A DNA stretch of 64,000 bases from assembly GCF_003014485.1 (NCBI RefSeq), contig NZ_PYGA01000026.1:1-64000 (forward strand), read 5' to 3'. The DNA comes from Murinocardiopsis flavida (GTDB taxonomy: Bacteria > Actinomycetota > Actinomycetes > Streptosporangiales > Streptosporangiaceae). Each line of letters starts with the position of its first letter. Position 1 is the stretch's first letter. This document shows positions 9,110 through 18,014 of this stretch, piece after piece. The notes under the pieces were generated by a model. The model was not told the DNA's origin and did not search any database. It saw only the letters and a list, made by a program, of their open reading frames with translations. Made by a program: the position numbers and the translations under genes.

Positions 9110-10939
9110 TTACGCGGCGGGAGGTCGGCCGAGATGGCGCTTTAGGGTGTCCAGGTCGGCGCGCTCGAGGCCGGCGGGCGCTGCCGGGTCGTCCTGGAGA
9201 TCCCCGAGCTGTTCGACGCCGGGGTCGTCTAGGACGGCTCCCATAAATCGGAGCTTGTCCGCCAGCCGGGTCTCGACGTTCTCGTCGATGGTGTTCTCGG
9301 CTACGAGGATTCTGACGTTGGTCTCCGTCTCCGGCGGCAGCCCCAACCGGTGGATCCGGTCCAGACTCTGGAGGAACCGGCCCGCGTTGAAGTCGCGGTC
9401 CACGTAAACGGCTTCGTGGCAGACATGGTGCAGGCTGATCCCTTCACCCAGGGTGGCCGGGTTCGACAGGAGGACCATGCAGTCCGGGTCGCTGCGGAAC
9501 CGCAGGAGCTCCTCGTCCCTTTTCGGGGTGCCCCCGTGCACGACTGCCGGGGCGAATCCGCCGAGCATCCGCTCCAGCGTCGTCAGGCTGCGGACGAACG
9601 TGGACCAGACGATGGTCTTCCGACCGCGCTCGGCGTTGGCCTTGACGATCCTGCAAGCCTCCCGGAACTTGGGGGAGTCCTCGTAGCGCGGTAGGTCCTG
9701 CATCAAGAGGGCCAAGGGCCTGTCCTGGGGGATCGGGAGCGGCGGCAGGTCGTAGGGGAGCGGGTCGTACTTCGTCTTTCCCGTCGAGAGGAGCCCCGGG
9801 GTGGTAGCCGCCATGATCAGGTACATCGCAACCCGGCCATACCTCTCCAGCTCATCGCCCGCCCGGCCGGCGGCGCGCAGGCCCTCCTTGCCGCGAATCG
9901 CTGAGTAGATGTCCCGGTGCAGGCCGCTGAGAGGGACGCGGACAACGCTTGCATTGACCGGGGGCAGCCCGAGTTCGCTCTTGGTGGTTCGGCAGAAGAA
10001 CGGTTTGAGGATGCTGCTGGCCTGGTGGAGGGTGCGGTTGGCTGTTGCCTGTTCAACGGTGCGCCCGCCCTGACCGGGCCACACGAAGTTGAAGAGGCTT
10101 TGCAGGTCTTTGGCGCCGTTGGGGGCGGGTGTCCCGGTCAGGATGAGGCGGCGGCGCGCGCGAGGGGCCAGGGCCAGGCACACGGCTCCGTAGACGCCGG
10201 CGGTGCCGCGCTTCATGCGGTGCGCCTCGTCGAGGACGAGCATGGACGGCCCGCCGCCCAGCCATTTGCCCAGCGCGGTCTGGCCGGCGGGCAGGCGCTC
10301 GTAGTTGATGAGCACGACGTCGGCCAGAGGGTTGAGGCTCCGGCCGTCCGCGGTGTGGACCGACAGCGGGCGCTCGAAGCACAGGTCGGCCTCTTCCCGC
10401 CAGCTGTCGTGCGCGGACTTCGGCGCGACAACAAGCATGCGTCCGACCTGGCCGCTGCGCCGCTTGGCCTGGAAGTCGGCAAGTGCGACCCGGGTCTTCC
10501 CTGCTCCGGGGACGCTGAAGTTGGCGCCATGCCGCATCGCCAGGAGCATTGCGATGTCGCGCCGCTGGAACCCGGTCAGATCGGCCTTCCATTCCGGACC
10601 GAGCATTTCCCGCACGTCGTCGGGGCTCGTGCCGACGGGAGGTGCGTCCGGTTCGGCGAGCCGATCGCTTGCCTGCTTGGCGTCCTTAAGGGAGTCCCGG
10701 ACCAGCGCAGTCAGCTCCGGGTGCCAGTGGACATCGTTTGCACTCTCAGGAGGCCAGGTGCGCAGCGCTGGGAAATGGGTGAGGAAGTCATCGAGGGGGA
10801 CCTCGACGACGACCGGCGACCGGTGCGCGCCGCTGCGGAACCGGGAGACCAGCCGCCCAAGCGCGGCCGCATGCTTGTCATCGGACGTCAGGACTACAGC
10901 AGTCCCGGGGGGATTCAGCTCCAGGCTCAGGCTCGGCAT
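9110..10939 (-). CDS. SNF2-type DEAH helicase
   Basis: A 609-residue superfamily 2 ATPase of the SNF2 type. In order: FQRRDIAMLLAMRHG (about 124-138), Walker A VPGAGKT (143-149), Walker B LVLDEAH (234-240), motif III LTGTPAPNG, then a C-terminal RecA domain with GGTPKRDEELLRF and motif VI QSLDRIHRLG. The start at 10939 has AAGGGA 9 bases upstream; longer in-frame starts add only low-complexity sequence. It begins 13 bases after the ParB-like gene, so the two are very likely one operon, and it precedes the NaeI-like gene by 124 bp. It may translocate on DNA for a nuclease partner. That role is inferred from position. Confidence 0.88.
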   Translation of the reverse strand: MPSLSLELNPPGTAVVLTSDDKHAAALGRLVSRFRSGAHRSPVVVEVPLDDFLTHFPALRTWPPESANDVHWHPELTALVRDSLKDAKQASDRLAEPDAPPVGTSPDDVREMLGPEWKADLTGFQRRDIAMLLAMRHGANFSVPGAGKTRVALADFQAKRRSGQVGRMLVVAPKSAHDSWREEADLCFERPLSVHTADGRSLNPLADVVLINYERLPAGQTALGKWLGGGPSMLVLDEAHRMKRGTAGVYGAVCLALAPRARRRLILTGTPAPNGAKDLQSLFNFVWPGQGGRTVEQATANRTLHQASSILKPFFCRTTKSELGLPPVNASVVRVPLSGLHRDIYSAIRGKEGLRAAGRAGDELERYGRVAMYLIMAATTPGLLSTGKTKYDPLPYDLPPLPIPQDRPLALLMQDLPRYEDSPKFREACRIVKANAERGRKTIVWSTFVRSLTTLERMLGGFAPAVVHGGTPKRDEELLRFRSDPDCMVLLSNPATLGEGISLHHVCHEAVYVDRDFNAGRFLQSLDRIHRLGLPPETETNVRILVAENTIDENVETRLADKLRFMGAVLDDPGVEQLGDLQDDPAAPAGLERADLDTLKRHLGRPPAA

Positions 10940-10952
10940 GTACGGAGTCCCT

Positions 10953-12377
10953 TCACAGGTCGGCGACCGATTCCTGAAGCCACACGAGGCCCCGACCCGG
11001 GTGCTCCACCCCGCGAGAGGCGACCCGGGAGAGCTGCTTGAGCGCAGTGGACAGCTCGACAAGCGCTGCGTCCAGCGCCTCGTGGTGCATCAGGTCCTGG
11101 CTGCGGGCCTGCGCGGCCTGCTGGGTAGCCTCCCGGACCAAGCCCGTCACTTCCGCGAGCCGTTCCGCTGCTGCGTTCCTCCTCTGGTTGCGGCGGGCTG
11201 TGGCCTCGGCGCGTTCGACACCACGTTCAAGTACTTCGCTCACCGTGCTGAGGATCTCCTGGGCATCACCTGCCTCCTTGGGAGTGATGGACCCAGCAAA
11301 TGCCTGCTTGACCTTGGCCTTCAGCACGGCGTCGGTTGCGGCACGGGCTGATTTGACGGTTGCGTCGTCCCCCTCTAGCTCCAGGCCGGCGCCGGGGTCG
11401 AAGCCGGGGACGCCGCCTCCGCCTCCTCTGTCCGGCTCTGCGACAGGAGCGAACCTGGCGTCGAGTTTCGGGGCGAGGTAGTCCTTGTGGAAGCCGTCGT
11501 CGATATAGCGCAGCTTGGTCTTCGCGGTATCCATCAGGATGGCGAGCAGCCGGCTCTCCTTGAGGGTGTCGGCTTCGCGGCGACCCGCAGCCTTCTGGTG
11601 CCGGTGCAGTTCCTTGAGGCTCTCCTGGTGGCCTTCGAAGTCCATTAGCCGGAGTGCGGCCTCGTGCCCACTCGCCAGCTCAGTCCTGCTGCGTTCAATG
11701 GCGTCTGTGATGAAGCTGTAGATCCACATGTCCGCATCGACCGAGGCACGGGTCGTCCTGAAGTCCTTGACGATCTCGGGTACGGCGCGGCCAGCGGCGA
11801 TCTGCTCATGGATCGCGAGGATCCGGTTGATGTAGGAGTAGTCGCGGCGGTGGTCAGTCTGTAGTTGAAGTTGCAGCTCGATCTCGTCAACGTCGAGCCA
11901 CGAAGCGTCGGCAGGAAGCACGGCGACTCGCATGTTCGGGCGAGTGAGTTCCTCCAACGCTGCCTTGCGAGTATTGCCGTTGACCAGGATTCCGCTGTGG
12001 GTGATGATCCCGGCGTCGTTCTGGCCGAACTCGGCAAGGTCCTTCTTAAGAGCGTCGAACGAGGGGTCGGGAGCGTCGGGGTTGTCTGGTTTCTTGGTTA
12101 GCAGATCGTGCAGGTAGTCCTGGCTGCTCCCGCTCCACGGATACTCGTCGAGTTCCGCGTCGCGCACGGGGTCGTGTGCGCGCTGCGCACGGATCCGGCG
12201 GGTACGGGGGTTGTAGTAGAGGTCCGACACCGGCATGGTGATGACCTCGAGATTTGCGGGCTGGCCGCGCAGCACGACCCGGACGGTCTCGGGCGTTGCT
12301 CCGCCCCGGCGCGCTTCCCGCAGCCGTGCTTCGACAGTTGCGCGGATCTCGTCGCCTCGCGGTGTGCTTGCGATCAT
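10953..12377 (-). CDS. ParB/Srx-like domain protein
   Basis: A 474-residue cytosolic protein with an N-terminal ParB-like nuclease/CTPase fold: a PVSDLYYNPRTRR strand (about 49-61), then FGQNDAGIITHSGILVNGNTR (117-137), which carries the family G-N-T-R motif. The middle is helical (an HTH-like segment around residue 190). The C-terminal third is an acidic, glycine-rich linker (GGGGGVPGFDPG) followed by long charged helices that may form a coiled coil. In chromosomal ParB the motif binds nucleotide; in defence and phage relatives it can cut or regulate DNA. It lies between the SNF2 helicase and the zinc-knuckle gene on the same strand and probably works with them. Confidence 0.75.
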   Translation of the reverse strand: MIASTPRGDEIRATVEARLREARRGGATPETVRVVLRGQPANLEVITMPVSDLYYNPRTRRIRAQRAHDPVRDAELDEYPWSGSSQDYLHDLLTKKPDNPDAPDPSFDALKKDLAEFGQNDAGIITHSGILVNGNTRKAALEELTRPNMRVAVLPADASWLDVDEIELQLQLQTDHRRDYSYINRILAIHEQIAAGRAVPEIVKDFRTTRASVDADMWIYSFITDAIERSRTELASGHEAALRLMDFEGHQESLKELHRHQKAAGRREADTLKESRLLAILMDTAKTKLRYIDDGFHKDYLAPKLDARFAPVAEPDRGGGGGVPGFDPGAGLELEGDDATVKSARAATDAVLKAKVKQAFAGSITPKEAGDAQEILSTVSEVLERGVERAEATARRNQRRNAAAERLAEVTGLVREATQQAAQARSQDLMHHEALDAALVELSTALKQLSRVASRGVEHPGRGLVWLQESVADL

Positions 12378-12443
12378 GGCTAGGGCTGCATCCTTCTTCT
12401 GTCTAGTGGTGTTGGCACTCTCGGCATGACCGCCGAAATTCCG

Positions 12444-13136
12444 TCAGGGCCGCGAACGGAGCCTTTCGGCAACGGCAGCGCGGGACTCCGCCGGAAGCCG
12501 ACGGTACTCGGTCCACATCTGCTCGACCGGGCGGAGCTGCCGGTGCTCGCGCTTGATCCACTGTGTGAGTTCCTCGCGCTGGGCCGGAGCGAGGTCGTCA
12601 ATGCCGGCGAGTACGCCAGCGAGGGTTGGTGTCATGTCTGGGGAGGAACCGGCCCTGCAACGCTTGCACTCGGTCACGTACTGCTGTTCAGGCCCTTCGC
12701 CGGGCAGCTCTACCCGTCGGCTGCTCACGGAGAGCTGGGCGGTTTCTCCGCGCCGCGAATCGGGATACGTTTCGCCGCCAGCGATCCCGCATACAGTGCA
12801 CATGAAGTCGTCGGCAGCCATGATCGCGGTACGGTCCTTGCCGGTGAGCAGGGCCGACGCGCGGCGTGTGACCCCGGGCCTCCATACCTCCTCGCCGGCC
12901 TCGGCGAACAGCAGCGTGTTCAGCGTCAGACCGGGATCCTCCTTGTTGGTGTGGATCACCCACCCGTGCTCCCGGAGCTCCCTCATCCTGCGGTCCACCT
13001 GCTCCACTCTGGGGAAGGCGTCGCGAAGGTCAGCCTTGGTGAATGTCGCTCCTTCGCCGACCACGTCGATGAGCCAGAGCGCAATCCGGACCCGTACGCC
13101 GGCCTTCAAGTCGGGATCGTTCCATGCGGGGCGCAT
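12444..13136 (-). CDS. winged-helix / zinc-knuckle protein
   Basis: A 230-residue protein. Residues about 15-65 look like a winged helix (TKADLRDAFPRVEQVDRRMRE followed by HGWVIHT). The middle has two paired-cysteine knuckles, CTVC at 113-116 and CKRC at 157-160, spaced as in HNH-type zinc nucleases, although no clear H-N-H catalytic triad can be read between them. The C-terminus is helical and W/R-rich (WTEYRRLPAESRAAVAERL). The ATG at 13136 has a near-perfect AGGAGGA ribosome site, so longer upstream starts are rejected. It sits 30 bp after the HTH/Sel1-like gene and 66 bp before the ParB-like gene. Probably DNA-binding; nuclease activity is a guess. Confidence 0.65.
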   Translation of the reverse strand: MRPAWNDPDLKAGVRVRIALWLIDVVGEGATFTKADLRDAFPRVEQVDRRMRELREHGWVIHTNKEDPGLTLNTLLFAEAGEEVWRPGVTRRASALLTGKDRTAIMAADDFMCTVCGIAGGETYPDSRRGETAQLSVSSRRVELPGEGPEQQYVTECKRCRAGSSPDMTPTLAGVLAGIDDLAPAQREELTQWIKREHRQLRPVEQMWTEYRRLPAESRAAVAERLRSRP

Positions 13137-13165
13137 TTGCTTCCTCCTGTTGGCGTTCGGGGGTG

Positions 13166-14038
13166 CTACTTGTCCTGACCAGCGACGGCTCGCCACCGGC
13201 CGGCCGGCCCGGCCTCGCCGAGTAGCTCGAAGTGGCGGGCGAGTACTTCAGCGGCCTCCATGGAGCCGCTGCGGGCGGCACGCTCCAAGAGGACGACCTT
13301 CCGCTCGGTGTCGGACGGGGCGCCGCCGAGTCGGCTCGCCCGTGCCACCGCTGTGCGAGCCGCAGTCGCAGCGGCGGTCGCCGCAGGAGCCGCGATCAGC
13401 TCCGCGGCCTCCTTGCTTCCCCCGGAGTGTGCATCTTGAAGAAAATGCATGCCCTCTGCGCGGCGCCCATCGAGGAGGTGCAAGAGTCCGAGGTCGAGCG
13501 CGGCATCGGTTTCCGAGTCGCGGGCAGCCGAGAGAAGGAGGGCCCCTGTGCGACCGTAGGCCCTGGTGACGCGGGTCTCCTCGTGGTCCGTGCTGATTCG
13601 TGCTGGCTTGTCGGAAACCGGATCGCTAGGGGCCGCCGAAGGAGTGACCGGCGCCTCGACGGGGGCACTGTTCTCAGGTTGCGAGTTGTCCTGCCACTTG
13701 CTCCAGCACTTAGCGACCTCTTGCAGGTCTGGGGGCGGGCCCGCATGGCCAGCGACTTCCCATTCCAGCCAGAGGACCGTGAGGACAATCGCGTCAAATT
13801 TTCCGCGATGCACGGGCTTCGAGTGTCCGTCATTCCGCCAGCGCGACAACGTCGACTCGACGACTGGCTTCAAATGCTGCTTAAGTTTCGGGTGGGTCTT
13901 CAGGTATTCGCCCGTGATGCGGCGCATATCAATGGCCACTTTGTGACGGGTCCATCCCCGGTCCTCGATGTACACCTTAACTAGCTGTTGCTGGTCTAGC
14001 GGAACAACTTGTCTCGTGGATTCGACGCCGTAGGGCAT
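13166..14038 (-). CDS. HTH / Sel1-like repeat protein
   Basis: A 290-residue protein heading the minus-strand island operon. Its N-terminal 70 residues suggest a helix-turn-helix (RGWTRHKVAIDMRRITGEYL, then VVESTLSRWRNDG). A proline-rich linker follows, and then two or three Sel1/TPR-like helical hairpins (ALDLGLLHLLDGRRAEGMHF, GSMEAAEVLARHFELLGEAG). The start has AGGAAGGGG just upstream. The architecture resembles actinomycete regulators that sense or scaffold through helical repeats. As first gene of the putative operon it could regulate the downstream ParB-like, SNF2 and restriction genes. No enzymatic motif is visible. Confidence 0.65.
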   Translation of the reverse strand: MPYGVESTRQVVPLDQQQLVKVYIEDRGWTRHKVAIDMRRITGEYLKTHPKLKQHLKPVVESTLSRWRNDGHSKPVHRGKFDAIVLTVLWLEWEVAGHAGPPPDLQEVAKCWSKWQDNSQPENSAPVEAPVTPSAAPSDPVSDKPARISTDHEETRVTRAYGRTGALLLSAARDSETDAALDLGLLHLLDGRRAEGMHFLQDAHSGGSKEAAELIAAPAATAAATAARTAVARASRLGGAPSDTERKVVLLERAARSGSMEAAEVLARHFELLGEAGPAGRWRAVAGQDK

Positions 14039-14563
14039 GGGCTACCCCTTCCTCAGGGCAAGCTGACGAGAGGATATCGAGGGCTCAGGAAGCGGCCCGC
14101 GGTTGTCGACTGATTGTGCCACACGCGAAGGGTCCTCAGGGGCGGTTCGGTGCTCGTCGTACCTTCCATTTTCGTGCGCCCTTGCAGACCGGCGCAGGCA
14201 ATCCTCGAGTACGTGCACGTCCGTGGCGCTGTATTGATCGATAAATCGGCATCTCACCAGGTCAGGGCCGCATTTTTGCATGCTAGTGACATGGGGCCGG
14301 GGCGGCTGATCATACCTCCAGGCCGCCGCTGCACGCCACCTTTCAGGCCTTCCATTTTATTCTATTTTCTTCTGATGATCCGACCGGCCGGGAGGTTCCT
14401 CTCAGGCTTGTTGCTCGGCTGCCTGGGTCGTCGGATCACCGGATCACCGGACTTGCGAATAATTCCATCTGGAATCAAGGATGCAATTCTGTCTCGGGTA
14501 ATGCACTGGTTGTGGTTGGCTCGTGCCTTGATGCAGTGGAATCTTTTTTGCAAAGGAGGGCGC
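14039..14563. other. gene-poor, locally AT-rich spacer
   Basis: About 525 bp between the island operon and the small gene at 14564. From about 14340 it is clearly richer in A/T than the surroundings. It holds a perfect palindrome ATTCCA-TC-TGGAAT (14462-14475) and a tandem GGATCACC pair near 14435. A 79-codon minus-strand frame (14042-14281) ends 3 bases before the HTH/Sel1-like gene but lacks a ribosome site, so it is not called. No tRNA or attachment-site pair is recognisable. It is a plausible island boundary. Confidence 0.5.
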
Positions 14564-14755
14564 ATGTCAGTTGAATTGGCAGGTGTGACCGCGGAGCATC
14601 TTGGCGTGATGGGGGTTCTGGTGCTGGGCGCCTGGCGCTCGTATCTTTCCTCGCGGCAGCCGACCTGGGAGCGCGAGATCATTTCCAGGATCATGCGGGT
14701 GCGGCTCGGGAGGAAGGGGCCGAGGGATCCGGGGGACGGGGACGCCGGCGAGTGA
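14564..14755 (+). CDS. small hypothetical protein
   Basis: A 63-residue gene supported by an almost perfect AAAGGAGG ribosome site with ideal spacing before its ATG. The N-terminal half has a short hydrophobic stretch (HLGVMGVLVLGAW). The C-terminal half is strongly basic and then acidic (IISRIMRVRLGRKG, DPGDGDAGE). This could be a single membrane-associated helix or a small DNA-binding peptide. It stands alone after an AT-rich leader and is followed by a strong hairpin shared with the convergent MFS gene. I do not recognise the family. Toxin or regulatory peptide roles are possible but unsupported. Confidence 0.5.
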   Translation: MSVELAGVTAEHLGVMGVLVLGAWRSYLSSRQPTWEREIISRIMRVRLGRKGPRDPGDGDAGE

Positions 14756-14778
14756 GTCGTTTGACCCCCGTTGACGGA

Positions 14779-14809
14779 CCCCCGCGGCAGGGCCGGCGTG
14801 CCGCGGGGG
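14779..14809. terminator. bidirectional hairpin terminator
   Basis: A perfect 11-bp stem (CCCCCGCGGCA / TGCCGCGGGGG, arms 14779-14789 and 14799-14809) with a 9-base loop lies between the convergent small gene (plus) and the MFS gene (minus). It probably serves both. Confidence 0.65.
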
Positions 14810-14829
14810 AGCGGAGTGGCTGCTGCCGG

Positions 14830-16302
14830 TCAGTTGGGGGTGGGGCGTCTGAGGCGGGCGGCGAGGACGACGAAGAGGGTGATTGACACCGCTTGGACCG
14901 CCATGCACAGGGCGAACGCGCCGGGGAAGGACAGTGACGGCGCGTGCGACGCGACGGAGTACACGCTTCCGTAGCCGGCGACGCCCAGTGCGAGGGCGGC
15001 CTGCTGCACGGTCGAGAACAGGCCGCCGCTCAACCCCGCGACCGATTGCGGGACCTCCGCCATGACCGTGCCCACCAGCGGTGCGAACGTCATCGCCTGC
15101 GCGCAGCCGAACAGGATCAGCGGCGGTTGCAGCAGCCACGGCGACGGGTGCGGCCAACCGAGCAGCACCACCGCCCCGATCGCGACCAGTGCCACGGCGA
15201 TCCCCACACCGCCCGCTGCCAGGACGCGCGTTCCGAAGATCCGCTCGAAGAAACCGACCTTCACCGACGCGAACGCGTACGCGAGCGTGCACAGCGTCAG
15301 CGACAGGCCCGATTCCAGCGGGCTGTACCCGAGGCCGGTCTGGGTGACCAGCGCGAACTCGTACATGAAGGCGCCGTAGCTCGCGAAGATCAGCCCCGCC
15401 ATGACCAGCCCGAGGCGCACCGCGCGGTGCCGGACCACGCTCGGCGGCACCAGCGGCAGTCGCCCCCTGTCCTCGACGCGCCGTTCCCAGCGCCAGAACA
15501 CCCACAGCGCGGCGGGCGACGCCGCGAGGAGCAGGACGGTCCACAGCGGCCATCCCTGGCTCGGCCCCACCGACAGCGGCACCAGCAGGGCGAGCACGCC
15601 GAGGCCGAGCGTCAGCGCGCCCGGCACGTCCGGCCGGCCGGGCGCGTCCGACCGCGTCCGCGGCAGCGCGAAGACGCCGGGGAGGACCGCTGCGGCGAGC
15701 ACCGCGGCGAACCACAGCACCGGCCGCCACCCCATGCCGCCGATGTCGGCGCTCAGCAGGACGCCGCCGATCAACTGCCCCGCCGCGGTGCCGATGCCCG
15801 CCGTCATGCTGAACAGGCCGAGGGCGCGCAGCCGGGCGGCGCCGCTGGTCGCGGTCTGGATGGTGGCGAGGATCTGCGGCATCAGCAGTGCCGCGGCGAA
15901 GCCTTGCAGGCCGCGCAGTGCGACGAGCCCGTTGATGTCCGTCGCGAGGCCCGCTGCGACCGACGCCACCAGGAACGCCGCGAGGCCGATACCGAAGAGC
16001 CGGTGCCGGCCGAACATGTCGCCGAGGCGGCCCCCGACGATGAGCAGCAGCGCGAAGCAGCTCCCATAGGCCCCCATCACGAGTTGCAGCGCCGCGGGCG
16101 GCGCGCTGAGGTCGCGCTCGATGAACGGCAGCGCGACGTTCACGGCGGAGAACGTGTAGGTGGCGATGAACCCGCCGATGAGCAGGGTGAACAGGCCGAA
16201 GCCGCGCAGCGCGGCCGGCCCTTCCCGTTCGGCGGTGCGGGTGTCGTCCTGGTCGTTCTGGTCTTCTGCGCGCGGCAGTCGCGCGGCGGTCGGTCTGGTC
16301 AC
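14830..16302 (-). CDS. MFS drug/proton antiporter (DHA2-like)
   Basis: An integral-membrane efflux protein of about 490 residues with roughly 14 hydrophobic segments, as in the DHA2 group. The signature GGRLGDMFGRHRLFG loop follows the second helix, and the LRGLQGFAAALLMPQ and MTAGIGTAAGQLIGGVL helices match motif C-like export signatures. The GTG at 16302 is preferred over an upstream ATG at 16374 because the longer form would run through the palindromic operator; a Shine-Dalgarno is not obvious. It is divergent from the XRE regulator at 16404, which probably controls it through the shared operator. Substrate unknown. Confidence 0.88.
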   Translation of the reverse strand: MTRPTAARLPRAEDQNDQDDTRTAEREGPAALRGFGLFTLLIGGFIATYTFSAVNVALPFIERDLSAPPAALQLVMGAYGSCFALLLIVGGRLGDMFGRHRLFGIGLAAFLVASVAAGLATDINGLVALRGLQGFAAALLMPQILATIQTATSGAARLRALGLFSMTAGIGTAAGQLIGGVLLSADIGGMGWRPVLWFAAVLAAAVLPGVFALPRTRSDAPGRPDVPGALTLGLGVLALLVPLSVGPSQGWPLWTVLLLAASPAALWVFWRWERRVEDRGRLPLVPPSVVRHRAVRLGLVMAGLIFASYGAFMYEFALVTQTGLGYSPLESGLSLTLCTLAYAFASVKVGFFERIFGTRVLAAGGVGIAVALVAIGAVVLLGWPHPSPWLLQPPLILFGCAQAMTFAPLVGTVMAEVPQSVAGLSGGLFSTVQQAALALGVAGYGSVYSVASHAPSLSFPGAFALCMAVQAVSITLFVVLAARLRRPTPN

Positions 16303-16324
16303 CCGACGATCATCGGTCGCCGCC

Positions 16325-16368
16325 GGTACCACTACCAGAAGCCTTTCGATCCTGGTATCAGCGGTACC
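16325..16368. promoter_or_regulatory. nested palindromic operator
   Basis: Between the divergent MFS and XRE genes, TACCAG (16333-16338) and CTGGTA (16352-16357) form an inverted repeat spaced 13 bases apart, flanked on both sides by GGTACC (16325-16330 and 16363-16368). This is the expected kind of site for the adjacent XRE regulator controlling itself and the transporter. Confidence 0.55.
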
Positions 16369-16403
16369 CGCCACAGCGGAGCCGTACGACGCACAATGGA
16401 GAC

Positions 16404-17273
16404 ATGCATGATCCGCAGCGGCGCGAACTCGCCGCCTTCCTGCGCAGCCGCCGCGAGCGCGTCACACCGGCGGAGGTGGGACTGCCGAGCTTCAGCCGGC
16501 GCCGCACGCCGGGCCTGCGGCGCGAGGAGGTCGCGCTCCTCTCCGGGGTCGGGGTCACCTGGTACACCTGGCTGGAGCAGGGCCGGTCCATCAACGCCTC
16601 GGAGCAGGTGCTCACGGCGATCGCGCGGGCGCTGCGGCTCGACCCCGACGAACTCGCGCACCTCTTCGCGCTCGCGGGGATGCCTGCCGTGGTGGAGTCG
16701 CCGGCGTGCACGGTGGTGACGGACTCCCACCTGGAGATCATGGAGCACCTGCTGCCCATGCCCGTGTGCATCCAGAACGCGCGGTTCGACGTCGTCGCCT
16801 ACAACCGCACCTACCGGCATCTCATCGACGACATCGAGAAGTGGCCGGTCGCCGACCGCAACTGCGCGGTCCTGTGCTTCCTCGAACCGCGCTGGGCCGC
16901 CGCCTACGAGAAGCACGACCAGGTGTCGGCGAGCATCGTCGCCCGGCTGCGGTCGTCCATGGCGGAGCACTTCGACGATCCGGGGTGGCTCGCAATGGTC
17001 GACCGGCTGCGCCGTGAGTCGCCGGAGTTCGAGCGGCTGTGGAACCGGCACGACGTCCAGCGCACCGACAACGAGGTGAAGGGCTTCCGCAACCCCCACG
17101 TCGGCCTCCTGCGGCTGCACTTCACCCGGTTGTGGCTGGACGCGGCGCGCACCGTCCGCATGACCACCTGCACCCCCGCTGACGAGGAGACCCGGCGGCG
17201 CCTCGCCGACCTCGACGCGGCCGTCGCCGCCGACCCCGCCACAGCGAACCGGCCCCGCCTGACCGCGGCGTAG
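16404..17273 (+). CDS. XRE regulator with MmyB-like domain
   Basis: A 289-residue transcription factor. Residues 1-85 form an XRE helix-turn-helix with the family block RRTPGLRREEVALLSGVG (32-49) and TWYTWLEQGR. Residues about 100-270 match the MmyB-like ligand-binding domain (NARFDVVAYNRTYRHL, then FHFTRLWLDAA-type tail), which binds hydrophobic ligands in relatives. Such genes commonly sit divergent to an exporter or oxidoreductase they control. Here the divergent neighbour is the DHA2-like transporter, with a nested palindrome between them. The ligand is unknown. Confidence 0.9.
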   Translation: MHDPQRRELAAFLRSRRERVTPAEVGLPSFSRRRTPGLRREEVALLSGVGVTWYTWLEQGRSINASEQVLTAIARALRLDPDELAHLFALAGMPAVVESPACTVVTDSHLEIMEHLLPMPVCIQNARFDVVAYNRTYRHLIDDIEKWPVADRNCAVLCFLEPRWAAAYEKHDQVSASIVARLRSSMAEHFDDPGWLAMVDRLRRESPEFERLWNRHDVQRTDNEVKGFRNPHVGLLRLHFTRLWLDAARTVRMTTCTPADEETRRRLADLDAAVAADPATANRPRLTAA

Positions 17274-17304
17274 GCGCGCGGCGGCGCCGCTGCCGGCCGC
17301 GGGG

Positions 17305-17898
17305 CTACGACAGGTCGAGGCCGTTCGCCACGGTGTCGAAGGTGCGGTCGAGGACGTCGGCGAGCGGTTCGGTGTAGCCGCCGCTGTGCCAGTGGTGCAT
17401 GGCGCCGAGGAGCGCGCCGACCAGGGCGCCCGACACCACCTGGACCTCGAAGTCGGTGGGTTCGCGCCCGGTGGTCTCGGCGAGCAGTGCGGCCATCCGG
17501 GCGGACATCGGGGCGACGTGGCTCGCCGCCGCGGCCTGGATCGCCGGGACCTCCATGAGGTAGCGCATGCGGCGCTGGTCGCGGGACTCGTCCCATTCGG
17601 CGGCGTCGGCGGCGAACGCGGAGATGGCCCTGCGCATGGCCTCCAGCGGCGGCGACTCCGTGACGGCGTGGTCGAGGCGTTCGCCGAGCGACTGCTGGTG
17701 CGGGTTCCAGAGGACGATTCCCTCTTTGGTGCCGAAGTAGCGGTACACCGAACTCGGCGACACCTCGGCGGTCGCTGCGACGCGCTCGACCGTCACCGCA
17801 TCGAACCCGTGCTGGTCGAACAGGTCGAGCGCGGCCTCCTGGACTTGGCGCATGGTCTTGATCCGCTTGCGTTCGCGCAGCCCGGTCCCCTGAGTCAT
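17305..17898 (-). CDS. TetR-family repressor
   Basis: A 197-residue one-component regulator. The N-terminal HTH spans about residues 12-58 (ALDLFDQHGFDAVTVERVAATAEVSPSSVYRYFGTKE, the usual TetR block). The remaining helical domain would bind a ligand and dimerise. It is divergent from the short-chain dehydrogenase at 18015 and very probably represses it and itself through the inverted repeat between them. It is convergent with the XRE gene, 31 bp away. Ligand unknown. Confidence 0.92.
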   Translation of the reverse strand: MTQGTGLRERKRIKTMRQVQEAALDLFDQHGFDAVTVERVAATAEVSPSSVYRYFGTKEGIVLWNPHQQSLGERLDHAVTESPPLEAMRRAISAFAADAAEWDESRDQRRMRYLMEVPAIQAAAASHVAPMSARMAALLAETTGREPTDFEVQVVSGALVGALLGAMHHWHSGGYTEPLADVLDRTFDTVANGLDLS

Positions 17899-17928
17899 GG
17901 ACCAACGATAGCCAGTGACTCGAAACTG

Positions 17929-17956
17929 ACAGTAGCTTTCAATTGGTAGTTACTGT
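17929..17956. promoter_or_regulatory. TetR operator / SDR promoter
   Basis: An inverted repeat ACAGTA (17929-17934) / TACTGT (17951-17956) with a 16-base centre lies between the divergent TetR and SDR genes. The right arm could also serve as a -10 element. The site is placed to control both genes. Confidence 0.5.
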
Positions 17957-18014
17957 ATGTTCGTCGCAGGAGCATCGAACCCACCCGCGGGTGGACGGCA
18001 GAGGGGAGTGGACC

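Noticed and set aside
14042-14281. 79-codon minus-strand frame just upstream of the HTH/Sel1-like gene
   Set aside because: No ribosome site and weak third-position bias; it could be real but is not supported.
14944-16719. 591-codon plus-strand frame over the MFS gene
   Set aside because: The antisense frame has charged, non-hydrophobic, low-complexity sequence while the MFS frame has clear helices and motifs.
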